Shown: positions 11,991 through 26,441, counted from the first letter of the stretch. The stretch is DNA of 64,000 nucleotides from Stropharia rugosoannulata (GCA_028532985.1 JANCIK010000008.1:2542001-2606000), one strand, 5' to 3'. The notes: generated by a model not told the origin, from the letters alone. Translations and numbers: made by a program.

Positions 11991-14915
11991 CTAGTTGCAC
12001 CCACCAGCGGCCAATCTGTTCTTCGGCCACGGCTGCTTGTAATCTGACCAAACAGTCATATTAGGATTACTATACACCTCCTTGTAGCTATACAACATGT
12101 GAGCTTTGTGAAACGGGCGCAATGAAACAAGAACATACGTATTTATATAAGCCGCAGTCGGAAAGTTTTTGGGATCGCATCCGACATTAATTTCCCCTTT
12201 GCGCTGGTATACTCTGATATAATCGACGAGCATCGTGGCGGGGAATTGCAAGTTCTCCGTGTCGATTACACCAAATCCTTCGGAAATACCGAGATTTGTG
12301 ATTATATACTAAAAATCCATAACCTTAGAAAAACGAACTTCGGAGAGAGGAAGAAATTATGTGATTTACCATGGGTTCCTGGGGAATCAAGCGCCTGTCG
12401 ATCTCTACAGCTGAATCTGGAACCAATGCCGAGGAATAGATCGTCCATGCCCGCACTTCGTTTACCCAGGTGATGTAGGCATTATCGAAACTGTTAACAT
12501 TTTTTTTGATTAAAATAGATATAAGTGAGTGGTTAAACAAGACGAACCCAGGTCGATATTCGAAACCATATAATGCGAAACAAGTTCCCGGCCTTTCATA
12601 ACAGTTTGGGTTCGTTAGACCTAGGCCACTGGTCGTTTGCTGATACCGACCTATCAAAGGATTAGCAGACTGAGAAAATGTAAGCTCTGCTCTTACCTCC
12701 GCGGTATGAGTTGTAGACGGTCCTGTTCGTATCGTATATGGCAATTGTGTCATCGTTCATGACAGGCGTATATTTTGCCTGGAACGTCTTTAGTAACTTG
12801 TAGAATATAGCTTTTGAATATGCGCACATTAAAGGGAGCGAATTGAGCAGACATTGAAACCTATGGTTCAGTTATGAGTAAATCATAATTTAAACAAAGC
12901 GTGTGGAAGATGTCGCACATGTCCTACGCCGTCAGTTACCGTCGCCTCAAGAACATCAATTTCAGGAGCAGCACGGCCAACGTAAGTGCCATCTTTACGC
13001 ATGGGCCCCGGATGAGATTCCCCAGGGCAAGTACATGCGGCTGTTCAATGGTTAGCGATGAACAGTTCATTTTCCGAAGGTAAAGGCACGCACATAGTCG
13101 TTGTCCTGTGAGGTACGACTACAAGTTATTATGTCAGAGTATATATCTCGCTACGACAATCTTATCTCACCAGTACTCCGCCGACTTCGCCATCTCCATC
13201 TTGTAACGCTGCAAGAGGGGTACGAGTCCCCGGATATGTTTGATTAGGCAGGGTGCCGACATCACATGAGTCGTAACTATATGGCCACTGGGATAATGTG
13301 AGTTCATCTTTTCAATCTGAGAGACCAAAGGGACTCACAAGACCCTCGACGCTAGCTCCGAAGCCAGCACGACCAAGATTTCCCATTGTCCAGCTAAAAA
13401 AAAATCAGACGGGTTGTAAAACAGGACTCTCGTACTCGTATCGTAACTCACAGGCCAGGCCATAACCCACTGTACTTAGATGTGTTTAGAAAAACAGTCA
13501 ATCAAACAAAATTCATTTAATACGCACCTGATATTACTTGATCCAGGGAGCTGTACACTTGCTAGATACATTTATCAGAGAAATGTTGATTTAAACATAG
13601 AATAGTGGGCACGAACCTACGATCAGACCGCCGGTAAAGCAAAATTTGTTCCTAAACAGCCGTTAGACCTAGCGTCAGCGTGAAGTTTCGAGACAAATCA
13701 CCATGTTTGAATCTATAACATGGCGCATGAGAACTAGCGGCATTAAATAACGCAACAATCATACCATTCCAGATTTAAAAAGCATATTATGATTTAGACT
13801 GGTATCGTTGACTTGATCCAATGTAATCCGTAGATTGCCACCCCCCGTAGTAACTTGAAATTTTAAAAAGTAAGCGTCAAGCAGAGACAATCATAATGCT
13901 GGAAACATGCCTTGTCCGGGATCATACCACTCTTCGTCGACCTGTACGGCAATGTCAATGAGCTAATCCCCTTTTCTGCGAAAAGTTGTAAGTCAACGCA
14001 CGGTTCCCCAGTAATGCAAATCAACCCCTTCCCAGAACGGGTCATCGCCTGGATAGAAAGATCGCCCGTCTACATTGAACTCGTCCGAAAAGACAAGCTG
14101 CATCTCTTCGTCATCTTCATACGATTTGTACGTATAAGCCGACCGCGGGGTCTGTTTATCTATAAGCTGGAAGTTGCCGGGTATGACCGGGATCTGGCCC
14201 GTCGCGTTTATGCCTCCCAAGTTGAATCCACCTTGATTGGTTTGCTTCTTTTCCGTGAAGTGTGAGATGATAGGGTAGCCTTCGTTGAGTGAGTTCAGTC
14301 TTGTTACAGGAGAACGCTTGGTTAACGTACCAGCGCTGCGGCAGTCATATCAAATTAGTATCCCTGGGGCAACCGGCTATTGAAGACAGGACTACGCACA
14401 AGAGCATGATGCAGCCAAGGGCTAGGATGGCAAGGCATCCCAGATTTCCTAGACCACGGGCGGTGAATATGGACCCTCGCCCTCCCACCTTCTTATCGAC
14501 GCGCGGGTCAGGGTTGTGAAGTGCGTCATCAGGTTCGCGATTCGCGTCGCTCATAAGCAACGGCATCCCCCATTGCTGCGGCGACGGCGATAGTGCAAAC
14601 TAGGAGGGGCGAAACAGTTAGAGTCGCACTAACGCTTCTGCGTGCTGATGCTGAACGTACCTTCTCAGCAAGCGACGGCTGCGCGTTGTGCGAGGACTAT
14701 TTTAATACGCGTATAAATAAGGCGCGAATGTCGTCACGCACCGGATGTCCACTAACGTCTGATCGACCGCTGCTGAATTGAGATATGGGGGTGTCTGGTA
14801 CGGTTGATCCAGAGAAAGGTCGTGGTCGCCCCGACGACACTGAGTTCCGGGTGTCCAATAGGAGGCTTGTCACAGAGGGGCTTGAAGGGGACTTGGGGGG
14901 ATTACGGTTCAACAT
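11991..14915 (-). CDS. SKN1: Kre6/Skn1 family beta-1,6-glucan synthesis protein (GH16-like)
   Basis: A gene with a dozen or more short introns. Exon 1 begins MLNRNPPKSPSSPSVTSLL at 14915. It joins exons reading SSHNAQPSLAEKFALSPSP and QQWGMPLLMSDANREPDD in phase. A cytosolic Ser/Pro-rich tail precedes one membrane anchor (LGCLAILALGCIMLLCVVL) at about residue 130. The lumenal GH16-like part follows: GGINATGQIPVIPG, QLVFSDEFNVDGRSFYPGDD, WEGVDLHYWGT, NKFCFTGG, WTMGNLGRAGFGASVEGL, the catalytic-type motif APEIDVLEATV, ATSGL-like and CFALYGFEYRPGF blocks, NLGISEGFG, FPATMLVDYIRVYQ and the C-terminal VGCDPKNFPTAAYI...NPNMTVW. Yeast Kre6/Skn1 are type II Golgi/ER proteins needed for beta-1,6-glucan. 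The same topology and role are inferred here. All hallmark blocks are present, so it looks intact. Confidence 0.92.
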
Positions 14916-15060
14916 GATGAATGTAGGTAGGGATATATGTGAACAAGCGCGCCTAGGCGCTGTTTTAAGGTATTATAAGAACTGAAAAGACAGGTGGGGA
15001 GTACAAAAGGAAGGGAAGGTGAGAATGGGTGGGGCCTTAGAATATGTTCACGACAAAATG

Positions 15061-15267
15061 CTATAAGCCAAGCATTTTCTTGAGACGGACGCCTTGCAAA
15101 TCCTTGTCCATTTGGAGATGAAGCCGATTGCAGCCAGATTTGCCAAAAATGTCATTTCCACCATCAAACTCTTTCCAAATTCGGGAAATATGAAGAATAT
15201 TGAGGGCGCATATCAGTCCCAATATCGTCGTGGTGGAGCGTGGCGGGTGATTCTGGGTGATCGACAT
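15061..15267 (-). CDS. Hypothetical small protein, 68 residues
   Basis: An uninterrupted frame begins MSITQNHPPRSTTTILGLIC and carries one short hydrophobic segment near residues 14-30. A charged C-terminal half ends RLKKMLGL. Codon choice looks like that of nearby real genes, but I recognise no family. Its stop lies only about 145 bases upstream of the Skn1-like start on the same strand, so it could instead be chance ORF sequence in that promoter or an upstream exon. Treat it as tentative. Confidence 0.3.
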   Translation of the reverse strand: MSITQNHPPRSTTTILGLICALNILHISRIWKEFDGGNDIFGKSGCNRLHLQMDKDLQGVRLKKMLGL

Positions 15268-17815
15268 CAGACGGATTATGAGGGAGATATCAGCTTCTTA
15301 ATGAGACTACTATGTAGGACTACATCTGACTGCATACGTCGACTCGCCGTATAGTAGACCTTGGACTCTGTCTAGTACTAATACTGTGTCGGAGTGTGGA
15401 GGCGTCCTGGTTAGCAGAGATACCCAGAAAACGAAATTACTCGAGCGATTGAAAACCGGAAGATTGAAAACAACGGAAACAACCAAGAAATAACGGCTTC
15501 CAAGAAATGGGTACTATGTAGAAAGGGCTGTGAGGGGCTGTGGGGCTCCATATAGTACTTTTGACCCTAGTAGTGGCATGATCTGCCTGCTTGTTCTGTC
15601 CGTCAATTAACATGACATTAGTGCATATTTCTTGAATCACTAAGTTAAGTGCGCATATTTTCATTCAAAATCATGATACTTGTATGGTATCGCAATGCTT
15701 CAACGTTCAGTATCAATTCAATATCAATACTGGCGCAATTGTCCTGAAAGGCTCAGCTTACAGCACACATTTCATCTCCGAATGAGCCAAGAGCGCCGTC
15801 CACAACCTCTCACATCTGACGTCGACGCCGAGCTGTTATTACTACGAATCGCCGAGTCTTACACTTCACACGCATTGGGATGGAAAGAGTCATGCACCCA
15901 CCATGCATCACGCCTAATTGATAAATCACGATGACCTAGTAGACATCAGGAGTAATCTTTTGTTACAGATGTACGCTTCCAACAACGCCTTCAACGGGCT
16001 TCAATTGAGAAGTGAAGCAGGTAATTATTCTATCATGCTCACTGTCACGGTCATCATTGCCATCATTGACCAAGACCAGCAGTTGGATCAGAAATCCGTT
16101 TGACCTGGATGCTCAGAGTATACGATTAACGAACAATGATCAAGAAGACTGGATATGTGAAGGAGCTATGAGAAATTTGCGTCGAACCTTGGGATCGTCA
16201 GCGCACAATGTGGCAGAAGTTGCGAACTAGGTCGGTTTACATTGAATGCGCGGAGGTGGGCAAAAAATTAACTACTGGAGAGATTTACACAGCTGAATAC
16301 TGCATCATTTCTCATTTTTGCCGTGATGTACGGGATAGACCCCAACAAGTTCCACTGATTCCAAAAGAGCACCGGAGACGGTGAGGTACGAGTGATATCT
16401 GAAAAATCTCCATGGTCACCGTTCACACAAAAATCAACTGGTACATACGTCTGTGATCCAGTGTGAGCTACCCTCTATCTGTTATTGATGTCATCGAGTT
16501 AGACAGCTAACCCAGGGTTGTCCGACGATTACCGTTCCGCTGTTCCTTCTCCAGTACGTGCTATTTTTAGGTTCGGTGTATGATGACACCAAGTTTGCAA
16601 GCTGCAAACATGGTTTTTAAGATCGAACCGCGGGATGAGCTTAAACCGGTGGTATCAACAGTGTTAAGTGACTGCATAACTGCAAGATTCACCAGTTATT
16701 TTATGGATTACAAGGACTAGAGTTGTTCAGTGTTAATTCAGCGTCCGGCAGTGTAATGGGCCATGAAGCGCGTCAGTGAAGGTTTTATCAGTGCCTAAGC
16801 ACCATTTCATCTTGATTGGTGATGCCTGACAGTTCGTAGAAGGGAAACAGCCCCCATCATGATAGGTTTATCATACCGGCATAAGAAACCGATTTGAGAA
16901 GTTTGCAGACCAGACACATGTACTAGAGTCACTGATCAGCATGGCTCGTAGTTGCCTTTGTGGGTAATGTTTGGTAATTCTGTCGAGATCAGCATACCTG
17001 TGATTCCACTGTGAGATGCGGTGGCACGAAACAGTTTTGCTTCTTTTCTTGACTTCTGGTCGGGGTATAGGACACCTGCCAGACAGACATGCGCATGACG
17101 CATGAAACGCCTTCGTCGTATTTATGTGTTATCGCGGACAGTGTCAGGTGAGCGGGGGGCGAACACTTGACGACGTACGTGTCTATTGGGCCGCTGTTGC
17201 TTTATACAAGCCGTCGGATGTGGTTAAGCGTTGCAGTCGGAAGAGAAATATAGTCCCATGCACATACGGTAGGAGAGTAGATATGGGAACTCGGGGGTAT
17301 TGATAGCATATCTGATGAGGTGAGCCGCCAAGTTTTCTCAAGCGCGGCCGTATGCAGGTACATACCAGCGTATGGGAGCGTTTAAGCCGCGCTTGTCATA
17401 ATGAACTGCATTTATTGGGTACGAAAGTTCTCAGAACAAGGGCCTTAAGGAATACAAAGAGCTTCAGAATCGAGCTGTCAGCTGAGTCGAAGACGTCGAG
17501 TGAGATAAGTGATTAAGTAGAACGCCGACAGTGGTGATGTATCGCTGTGAGGGGCGATGGCAGATATTCTGAGATACTGGGCGTAGTGGCAGGTGAGCGA
17601 GTTGCTCTGGGGGTTGCCATGGCGCTGGGGTTTGTTCTCAAGACAACAGGACGCCGTGGGTAATCTGAAGGATCTAAAGGAACGATAATTTTGATCAACT
17701 TGTTCATTTCATACTTTGTAAATCATTTCTTATTGTTCGCTTTTGTCTTTTCTTATAAATCGCCTTTCATCATCCCGCCTCCTTGCCCACTCCTTCCCCT
17801 CCGACCTCCTGCACC
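15268..17815. other. Intergenic region upstream of the MAP kinase
   Basis: Short frames at 15680-15934 and 16012-16230 show no motifs and are not supported. The right part contains a strong long-arm hairpin at 17339-17395. A pyrimidine-rich stretch lies just before the kinase start (17700-17810), common in fungal promoters and 5' leaders. Confidence 0.45.
17339..17395. repeat. 10-bp perfect inverted repeat (hairpin) upstream of the MAP kinase
   Basis: CAAGCGCGGC at 17339-17348 is exactly complementary to GCCGCGCTTG at 17386-17395. The 37-base loop contains a small inner hairpin, GGT-ACAT-ACC, at 17357-17366. The structure is about 420 bases before the kinase start codon. Confidence 0.7.
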
Positions 17816-19336
<1,521 letters not shown>

Positions 19337-20073
19337 ATTGCATAACTCTCTTAATACTCGTAGACCTTTTCTTTTGTAGGTATGTTTCCTGGACGGACCA
19401 TTTTGGTATTGGATAATCGTGGATGTAATTAATATATTTCTCGTTGCACAGCTCTATCCCATTCCCATCTTGTATACATACCACAAAGCAAGGTCGAGTC
19501 GCAGGTCGCACTGCCATTAATTCGAAGCAAAATCCGTTAAAGAGATGAATCCGACTACCATGACATGCGGCTGGGCAGCGCAAGGCAGCAATTTACCGCA
19601 GGTGATCATGAAAGGAAGGGGAAGCAGGAAGAGAGACGACACAAGGCAATTCAGTTCTTCTGTTTCCGTCCTGGACATGGACATTCATCACAACCGACAT
19701 CCCGACCTTGTATCACATGATGACCAGTAGGTGTCGCATATAATGCCCACTGTTTTGTTCCTTTCCTTCCTTTTATACCACAAAATCGTTTTACCAATCC
19801 AGCTTCGATGTTCTCAAGCTTCGTTCTAAGCATTCAATTGTTAGATTGTTTTCTTGTCTCTCTTTATCGTACGCTTAAAGTTCTGTGAACTGGTTTTTTT
19901 TGTAGTTTTATCGTTGCTTGCCTGGGGCTCCTATGAATGACTATAACGTATTGTGAGGCATGAGCCAAGTGCGCTCAGAGCGCCGACGCGCCGTTGACTG
20001 AGCGCGTCATGTCGTGAGAAGATTCTGATCAGCGCTTCTTGCCCCTTGTTTCTCATCCCCTCGTCGCGAATCC
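19337..20073. other. Spacer between the MAP kinase and gamma-tubulin
   Basis: It holds the kinase 3' flank and the gamma-tubulin promoter. T-rich runs lie around 19885-19910. No further gene is seen. Confidence 0.45.
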
Positions 20074-21812
20074 ATGCCTCGGGAATTTGTGACGCTCCAA
20101 CTAGGACAGTGCGGCAACCAGGGTAAGCATAATTTTTCTTATGGCATCCTTCATCTCTCAAAACCGCTTTACGACTGACAGTGGGCTCGGCATTTTGGCA
20201 GCGGCTTTGCACTGAGCACGGGATCAACGAAGATGGCATTCTCAAGGACCCTTCGATCGACGGAGGAGACAGGAAGAGCGCGTTTTTCTACCAGGCTGAC
20301 GACGAGCGTTACATTCCGCGCGCGATCCTTGTGGACCTAGAACCGAGGGTAGTTCTACCCTTTCTTATCTCCGTGTTGGATAGCACTGAGCATGCCGTGC
20401 GCAGGTCATAAACAATGTCCTATCGTCTGCGTTCGCAAACCTATACAACCCGGAAAACATTTTCAAGTGGAAAGAAGGTGGCGGCGCCGGGAACAACTGG
20501 GCGCAGGGGTACTCGTACGGCGAGGAGGTCTATGAGGAGGTTATGGAGATGATCGACCGCGAAACGGAGGGATGCGAGTCACTGGAGGTGAGCACTGCGT
20601 TCATGACCGTCTTCTGGAGTAACTACAAGGCCGTCGTCAGGCATTCATGGTGATGCACTCCATTGCCGGCGGGACAGGGTCCGGGCTCGGTTCTTTCCTC
20701 CTCGAGCGGCTCAAGGACCGATTCCCGAAGAAACTGCTACAGACGTACAGCGTCTTCCCGAACGCGAGCGAGGGCGACGTCGTCGTGCAGCCGTATAACG
20801 CAATGCTGACGCTCAAGCGGCTCGTGCGGAACACGGACTCCGTGGTCGTGCTCGACAACGCCGCGCTATCGCGCATCGTCGCGGATACGCTCCATGTGCA
20901 GACGCCCTCGTTCGACCAGACAAACCAGCTCGCGGCGGCAGTGATGGCGGCGAGTACACAGACTATCAGGTTCCCCGGACATACATACAACGACCTCGTG
21001 AGCATCGTAGCGTCTTTGGTGCCGACGCCGCGGTGCCACTTCTTGACGACTTCCTATACGCCCTTCACGCCTGATCAGGCTTCGGAGGTACGTGTTCTTA
21101 CATAGGCGCCCGGTCTTAAAACTGATTCAAGCTCTAGGCAAAAGCTGTACGCAGGACGACTCTTCTTGACGTAGTACGGCGCCTATTGCAGCCTCGCAAT
21201 CGTCTGGTTTATGCGCCTCCTAGTAAATCGTCGGTGTACATCTCGAATTTGAATATTATACAAGGCGACGTAGACGCGCAGGAGGTATGTAGTTGAACGA
21301 CATCTCAGGCTTCCCACACACCCTAATATCCTCTATCTCTAGGTGCAACAATGTCTTATCCGTATCCGGGAGCGCGGTCTGGCACCTTTCATCCCGTGGG
21401 GACCCGCTGCCTTGCAGATTGCGCTCGCTCGCCGCTCTCCTTACGTTCAAATAAACCACCGCGTGAGCGGTGTGATGCTCGCCAATCATACTGGCATAAT
21501 ACCGGTAAGATCCTAACCTACCCTGGCTTTTCTACAGCTGATTGAGCGCATATATACAGGTATTCAAACGCATGATTGATCAGTTCGACCGGCTCTACTT
21601 CCGTAAGGCGTTCATGGAGCAATATAGGAAGTTTGACAACATCCAGGAGGAATTTGACGATGCGAGGTGAGTGACAGAATCATGTTCCTTGTCCGAGCCA
21701 TTCCAACACCGGATCGATTAGGGCAACTTGTGCCGAGCTTCAAAAAGAGTACCGTGCATGCGAGACTCCAGAGTATGCGTCGTATGGAGCTCCCCAACCC
21801 CAGGAAACGTAG
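20074..21812 (+). CDS. TUB4: Gamma-tubulin
   Basis: Eight exons fit by phase: 20074-20122, 20182-20348, 20405-20587, 20641-21087, 21138-21284, 21343-21504, 21560-21666 and 21722-21812. They encode 450 residues, the usual size for gamma-tubulin. The protein opens [18 protein letters not shown]. It carries [32 protein letters not shown], the GTP-binding tubulin signature GGTGSGLGS at about residue 145, [23 protein letters not shown] and [20 protein letters not shown]. The R-VINN and W-A-Q-GY features distinguish it from alpha and beta tubulin. Gamma-tubulin nucleates microtubules at spindle pole bodies through the gamma-TuSC. The short acidic tail (APQPQET) is intact. Confidence 0.96.
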
Positions 21813-22511
21813 CGTTTGCAAGGGTCACCTCTGGCTTGCGGGAATCTACCAACATCACGTACTCTGGGACCACCCGGTACTCTGCTCGAGCCTCGACTCT
21901 CATGAACTCTCTGGCGGCTGTTGCCTGACTAAATGTCTTTCACGATAACCTCGTTTGGGATCGCGGCCATAGCCGATATTGGTTCTTAAACAACGAGGTC
22001 AACTCAGAAAGTCGGATGATCGCTGAATACTTTTGAGGGAGTCCATATTCAGGATGTTACACTATATCCGTACGCCGCGTACTATCTAACGCTATGCTGC
22101 CTTATCTTTACTTATATATCTCAAATATTGGTATCTAATGCTGAGCGGAAGAATGCACGATCATAGAATTTCTTTGCATCAGTTCTGCCTAGACGCCTTA
22201 CGTGAATACATGAAATGGACGTGTCCGGGAAGTTCGCGAGAGGCCTAGATGTTTGGACTACATGTTTATGGTATTTTTTGCGGTCAACAGTCGCGCTTCA
22301 AGCTTCTTATAGTTACATGATGGATTTCATATTTACTTGGCTGCAGAAAAATATTGGTTACAGTAAGGAGAGCTTAGCTCGAAGCTCAAATCTGCAGCCT
22401 GACAAGATTGAGTTTGTTCGGGCAAAACAGTCAACATTCTGAAAATTAATAACGATTCAACTTCAACAATGAGGCTAGATGGTTACATTTCGAACCTTGC
22501 AGTAGAACCTC
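21813..22511. other. Intergenic region after gamma-tubulin
   Basis: Convergent 3' flanks of gamma-tubulin and the small Tyr/Asn-rich gene. A 75-codon frame at 22215 shows no motif. Nothing else is seen. Confidence 0.45.
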
Positions 22512-22900
22512 CTACTTTCCGGAGGACTTCGTGTTACCACTGGGGGAGGTATAGGTAGAGCCACCGTTCCCGTTATTGTAGTAGGTGGACCCGTTGGTGT
22601 TCTGGTAGTAGTAGCTTCCGTTGCTGAGATTAGAAAAATGAAAATGAGCCATTGTTTTGAGGGACATGATGACTTTTATGAAAGACAACGTCTGTGAAAC
22701 GACTTTACTTACGTATTAGAGTAGTGATAACCCTGTCCACCGTCGCTTCCCTCGCGGCTGCAGTAGTGGTTGCCCTACGGAGAGAGGAAAGACGACGAGG
22801 CACGGTGAGCAAAGCAGATTCGAAGTCACCGTAGAAAACGCAGGCTCACCTGGCTGTTTGTGCCACTGCCCGTGTAGGTGTAGTCCTTGTTGTCAGGCAT
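22512..22900 (-). CDS. Small Tyr/Asn/Gly/Ser-rich fungal protein
   Basis: Three short exons join in phase. The protein reads MPDNKDYTYTGSGTNSQ, then GNHYCSREGSDGGQGYHYSN, then a run of imperfect repeats of the type NGSYYYQNTNGSTYYNNGNG, ending TYTSPSGNTKSSGK. It is about 73 residues with a single Cys. Similar tiny proteins with the SGTNSQGNHYC block and YYxNxNGSTYYNN repeats are widespread in fungi as conserved hypotheticals, to my recollection; I know of no function. There is no signal peptide or membrane segment. The composition is that of an aromatic, Asn/Gly-rich disordered protein. A TATA box sits about 90 bases upstream of the start. Confidence 0.85.
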
Positions 22901-22990
22901 GGTTAAGTATTAGACTCTCGAAGATGCGATTGACGATGGTGGTTGAGGTGGAAGATTTGAGACAAGGTGCTTTCACAAAGGTTGTTTGCG

Positions 22991-22997
22991 TTTTATA
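22991..22997 (-). promoter_or_regulatory. TATA box of the small Tyr/Asn-rich gene
   Basis: TATAAAA on the minus strand, about 90 bases upstream of the start codon at 22900, a typical core-promoter distance. Confidence 0.5.
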
Positions 22998-24619
22998 GTT
23001 GTCTGACGATCACCTGAGGCGTGATTAATTAATTCCAAGCCTTATCTCCGAACGGTATCGTTTCCTGGGCGTCAAGCTGCTGGCAGACATTTGCATAGCA
23101 CTATCACTCAGGACTACCCCTTTCTGGTACCCCGTTTTCTTTGTTTTCAACGGAGCTTGTCTTCGAGGAACGAGCACTCCTCGTGGTTCGTAATCAATCA
23201 CAGGTTCTATTTCTTCACATCCTCCAATTATCACCACTCTGCATGCACGACTGCCTCATGCATGCACGCTTAACTCTCTATTTTCAGTAAGTCTTATGCC
23301 TTGACTCATCCTTCCAGACTTCTCTTGCTACTTTGTTAAGAAAACGATGTCAGTGCACACTGCCCTTACGTACCTTTGTGAACAGGTTTCCCTTATCTTT
23401 CTAAGCTATCAGTGCGGCGTAATGCAATAAAAAGCCCGTCTTCGTGTGCCTCTCGTATCCCCTATTAATCTTGCACGTCTCGCATTACCACCTTTGTAGA
23501 TATTAGGTGCTTACTATTTAACGTTTTAACAGTCAACATTGCTTTATCTATCCGAGCAATATCCGAGTCACCTGTTGCTGCTTGTTCTGTTTTTACGCAA
23601 CTATTCTGACTCTAAGCTTCTCACCAATCTCATTGAAAGATGTTTTCCTTGGAGCTTTGTCGTTACCTTCATACGAAGCGCTTATATTCTAAGGCTGAGT
23701 GTGCTTCTTTTTGACACGGCTGACGGTTTGTTTGACAGAAATGATGCATCATTCTGCTCTGCGGCCTACCACGGAACAAACGCACTCCGGCGAGTTAACT
23801 TGAATTATTGGTGCGCACCAGGTGTGAATCCGTCGGTGATAATCAGTTCCCCAGTTACAAGTGTTTTCATAGCCATAAGTGAATTGAAGATTGGGGTTGG
23901 ATTGAGGTCGTTCCGAAGTTGGAAGGACCTGCAACAGCGTTATTTGTACAATGTTATTTGAGGCATGTATATACCATGTACTGTTGACTAACTTTCAAAT
24001 CAAAGGCATAATGGGAATAGGGGAGCGCGGTGTGGAGAAGATTTAGATGTGTATCCGAGTAAGCGCCTTACATAATGGTGTGCAACTTCGCCAAACTGAC
24101 ACCAACATCGACTTCGTATCATTCTCAGCATGACTCTAAACCTTTTTTCACTGTTGCTCAATTGTATATGTGATGTGTACCGAACTACATATTGGACTGC
24201 GGATTCACATGAAGGTCATGGTTACGGTGAGCAGTGACTATATCAGCACGATTGGTTCTAGACTAGTACTTGAATAGATGCGACAACTTCTCCAAGTTCA
24301 ACTGTGGGTGATGGAACTAGTTGAATGATGCCGACTTATATAGTCGCTGTGAACGCGAGGTTGGTCGCCAGTTTATCTCATTTGAATAGAAGATACAACT
24401 AATTATGTGTTCCCTGTGAGGATTTCACTGTTAGTGGGTGTTTGTCATGTCATAGAACGAACTTATATCATAATATACCAACGAACATCAATGTCCCTGC
24501 GTGTTATTCTCTCGCCTTCTTCCATCCATAAACTGGAAACTTGCTGAACCTGTTTGTAGGCCTCTATTCTGCCGTTCATGGTATATATCTAATTTAACGC
24601 CTACCAGATCTTGAACAGA
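22998..24619. other. Intergenic region before the tandem membrane-protein genes
   Basis: A 140-codon plus frame at 23539-23961 is rich in Leu/Ser/Phe, lacks a motif and overlaps an antisense frame; I do not support it as a gene. The rest is AT-rich promoter-like sequence. Confidence 0.4.
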
Positions 24620-26441
24620 ATGTCGATGTACTTTCCAGTTCCCAGCAGCGGCACAATGCCTCCTAACAACGAACCCCCAACCCCTACAAGAAGCTACGAC
24701 ATTGCTAGCTATATTTCAGGAGACGATTCTTCAGAGGGTCTCGCGGATTCATCCTTAACCAGCTCAAGCTTTATCAGGGATAAATACTTGGTCTGGCTTC
24801 TGCTCCACGGGCTTGTCGCAGGCTGCTGGGGGGCAGCGCTGCTCGTGTTTGTTGTTGTTCGTGTTCCTATTGACTGGAAGATATCACAGGCTCTGCAGAA
24901 CAGTCCTGCCATCACAAAATCCTTCGTTACTTTAGTGGCGACATTGTCTACTAGCCACATCAAATATGTTGTGCAGGAAACAATGGAAATGTACTCCCGC
25001 CATCGCATGGTACAAGGCTTCAAGCTCGGCGATCTGCGATGGATGAACAACGTAAAAAAGGTGGCGGTCTCTGCCCAGTTAGGCGGAAAAAAGATAGGAT
25101 TTGTTTGGTGGTTTCTCATCCACACTGGATTTACGTTACATTCATCATCTCTAGTCGCGATTCTCGAGCCCCGTGCGTGTTTTTATCTGGGTTTATTATA
25201 TATATTTCATTGAGCGCTCTCTGCAGATATTTTTATTAGGAACACAATATACAACGACCCTGTTCCATGCGGGATGAATGCCAGCAGTCTGTCGCTCGAC
25301 GCCAATCCTTTTCTAACGGACGTTCAACAGCAAAATATGGATACCCTCTCCACTATCATTGGGGCACAATGTGCAAATTACGGAGGTGACTAACGACGTC
25401 CAGCTCCATCAGTTACCGAGTGTCCTAAACATAGATATTTCATAGATCAAGTACTTAATAGGAAACACGACAACTTCCATCGGAGGGCGGGTGTATGCCA
25501 AAGACAGCTACGCCTTCGGTGCCGTTGGGGGACTCATAAACGGTCTTCAAGAACTCCCTGGAGTGCTCTTTTCCGCAAAGTGCACTGACGACCCGGCCGA
25601 AGCACTTTCCGTTTGGCAAGCTACATTCCCCAATGTGTCACTGCCCAACTTTGCCACTCTCCCAGATGGATCGCGTAGCTTCAGCGACAATGCGACCCCG
25701 CCAGGGCTGCCAGTGGATAATGTTATCAGTCAGGTCACACCATTTACTCTCTCTTTGACGCTCGCTGCCTTTTACGCACTTGTCGCGCCCACGGGAGACG
25801 GCGCTTTTTTTAGCGCTGCGATCAGCCCAGATACCGGGGGAGAATTGCAGCTAACGTGTAGTTGGAAGGCTCTTCCTAAGCTCGTTCAGGTCCAGATGAT
25901 TGATTTTGCGGTACGGACGGTGTCCACAAGCAACGCATCAGTGTATCCGGCCCCTGTGGGTCGCGCTACGTTGATGGCGATGCAAGGCATGGCTGCGATA
26001 GCCCGTTCGCTGGGATTAACACTTCAATCAGGCGCGGTCAGCGCAAACGTTTCATACTCAACAGTTTTAGAGACGCTCCTTGCAGACGCCGGAAAGGCAA
26101 GCATGACATCATACAGTATGACAGTCTCGCTCGCTAAGCGCAGCTCCTCTCCTCCCTCGAATTTGCCACCTGTATGCAACTCCAAAAACCGGACTGTCCA
26201 GCCGCATTGGCAATTCGGGAACACCAACAACCTTGGATGGATCGCGATTGTGTGGTCAGTTGGTACGGGGATTTTGGCTGTGGGTATGGTGTTTTTCATC
26301 AGCGGGAAGTGGAGATCGCAGGTGGGTATATTGGAACCAAGTGCAGCATTTGCTTTTGGAAGGGATGAATTCGTCGGTCAAGACAAAATATTACGTGTCA
26401 GAGACGGAAGAGTGATAGTTGGCGAAAGTTATAGCTTGTGA
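24620..26441 (+). CDS. Unrecognised multi-pass membrane protein, tandem copy A
   Basis: First of three tandem paralogs. The start is MSMYFPVPSSG at 24620, just inside an in-frame TTG. Three exons (24620-25172, one near 25226-25386, and about 25460-26441) give roughly 550-600 residues. After a polar N-terminal tail come a membrane segment (WLLLHGLVAGCWGAALLVFVVV, residues about 60-80), a conserved LSTSHIKYVVQE...GFKLGDLRWM block and a further hydrophobic segment (WWFLIHTGFTLHSSSLVAIL). A large, probably extracytosolic region follows with several Asn-X-Ser/Thr sites and paired Cys. A last membrane helix (LGWIAIVWSVGTGILAVGMV) precedes a short tail ending in RVRDGRVIVGESY. I do not recognise the family. 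The layout resembles other fungal orphan membrane proteins with an N-terminal membrane domain. It is the most diverged of the three copies. Confidence 0.75.

Noticed and set aside
23539..23961. 140-codon plus frame in the spacer before the tandem membrane genes
   Set aside because: Low-information Leu/Ser/Phe composition, an antisense frame across it, and no motif.
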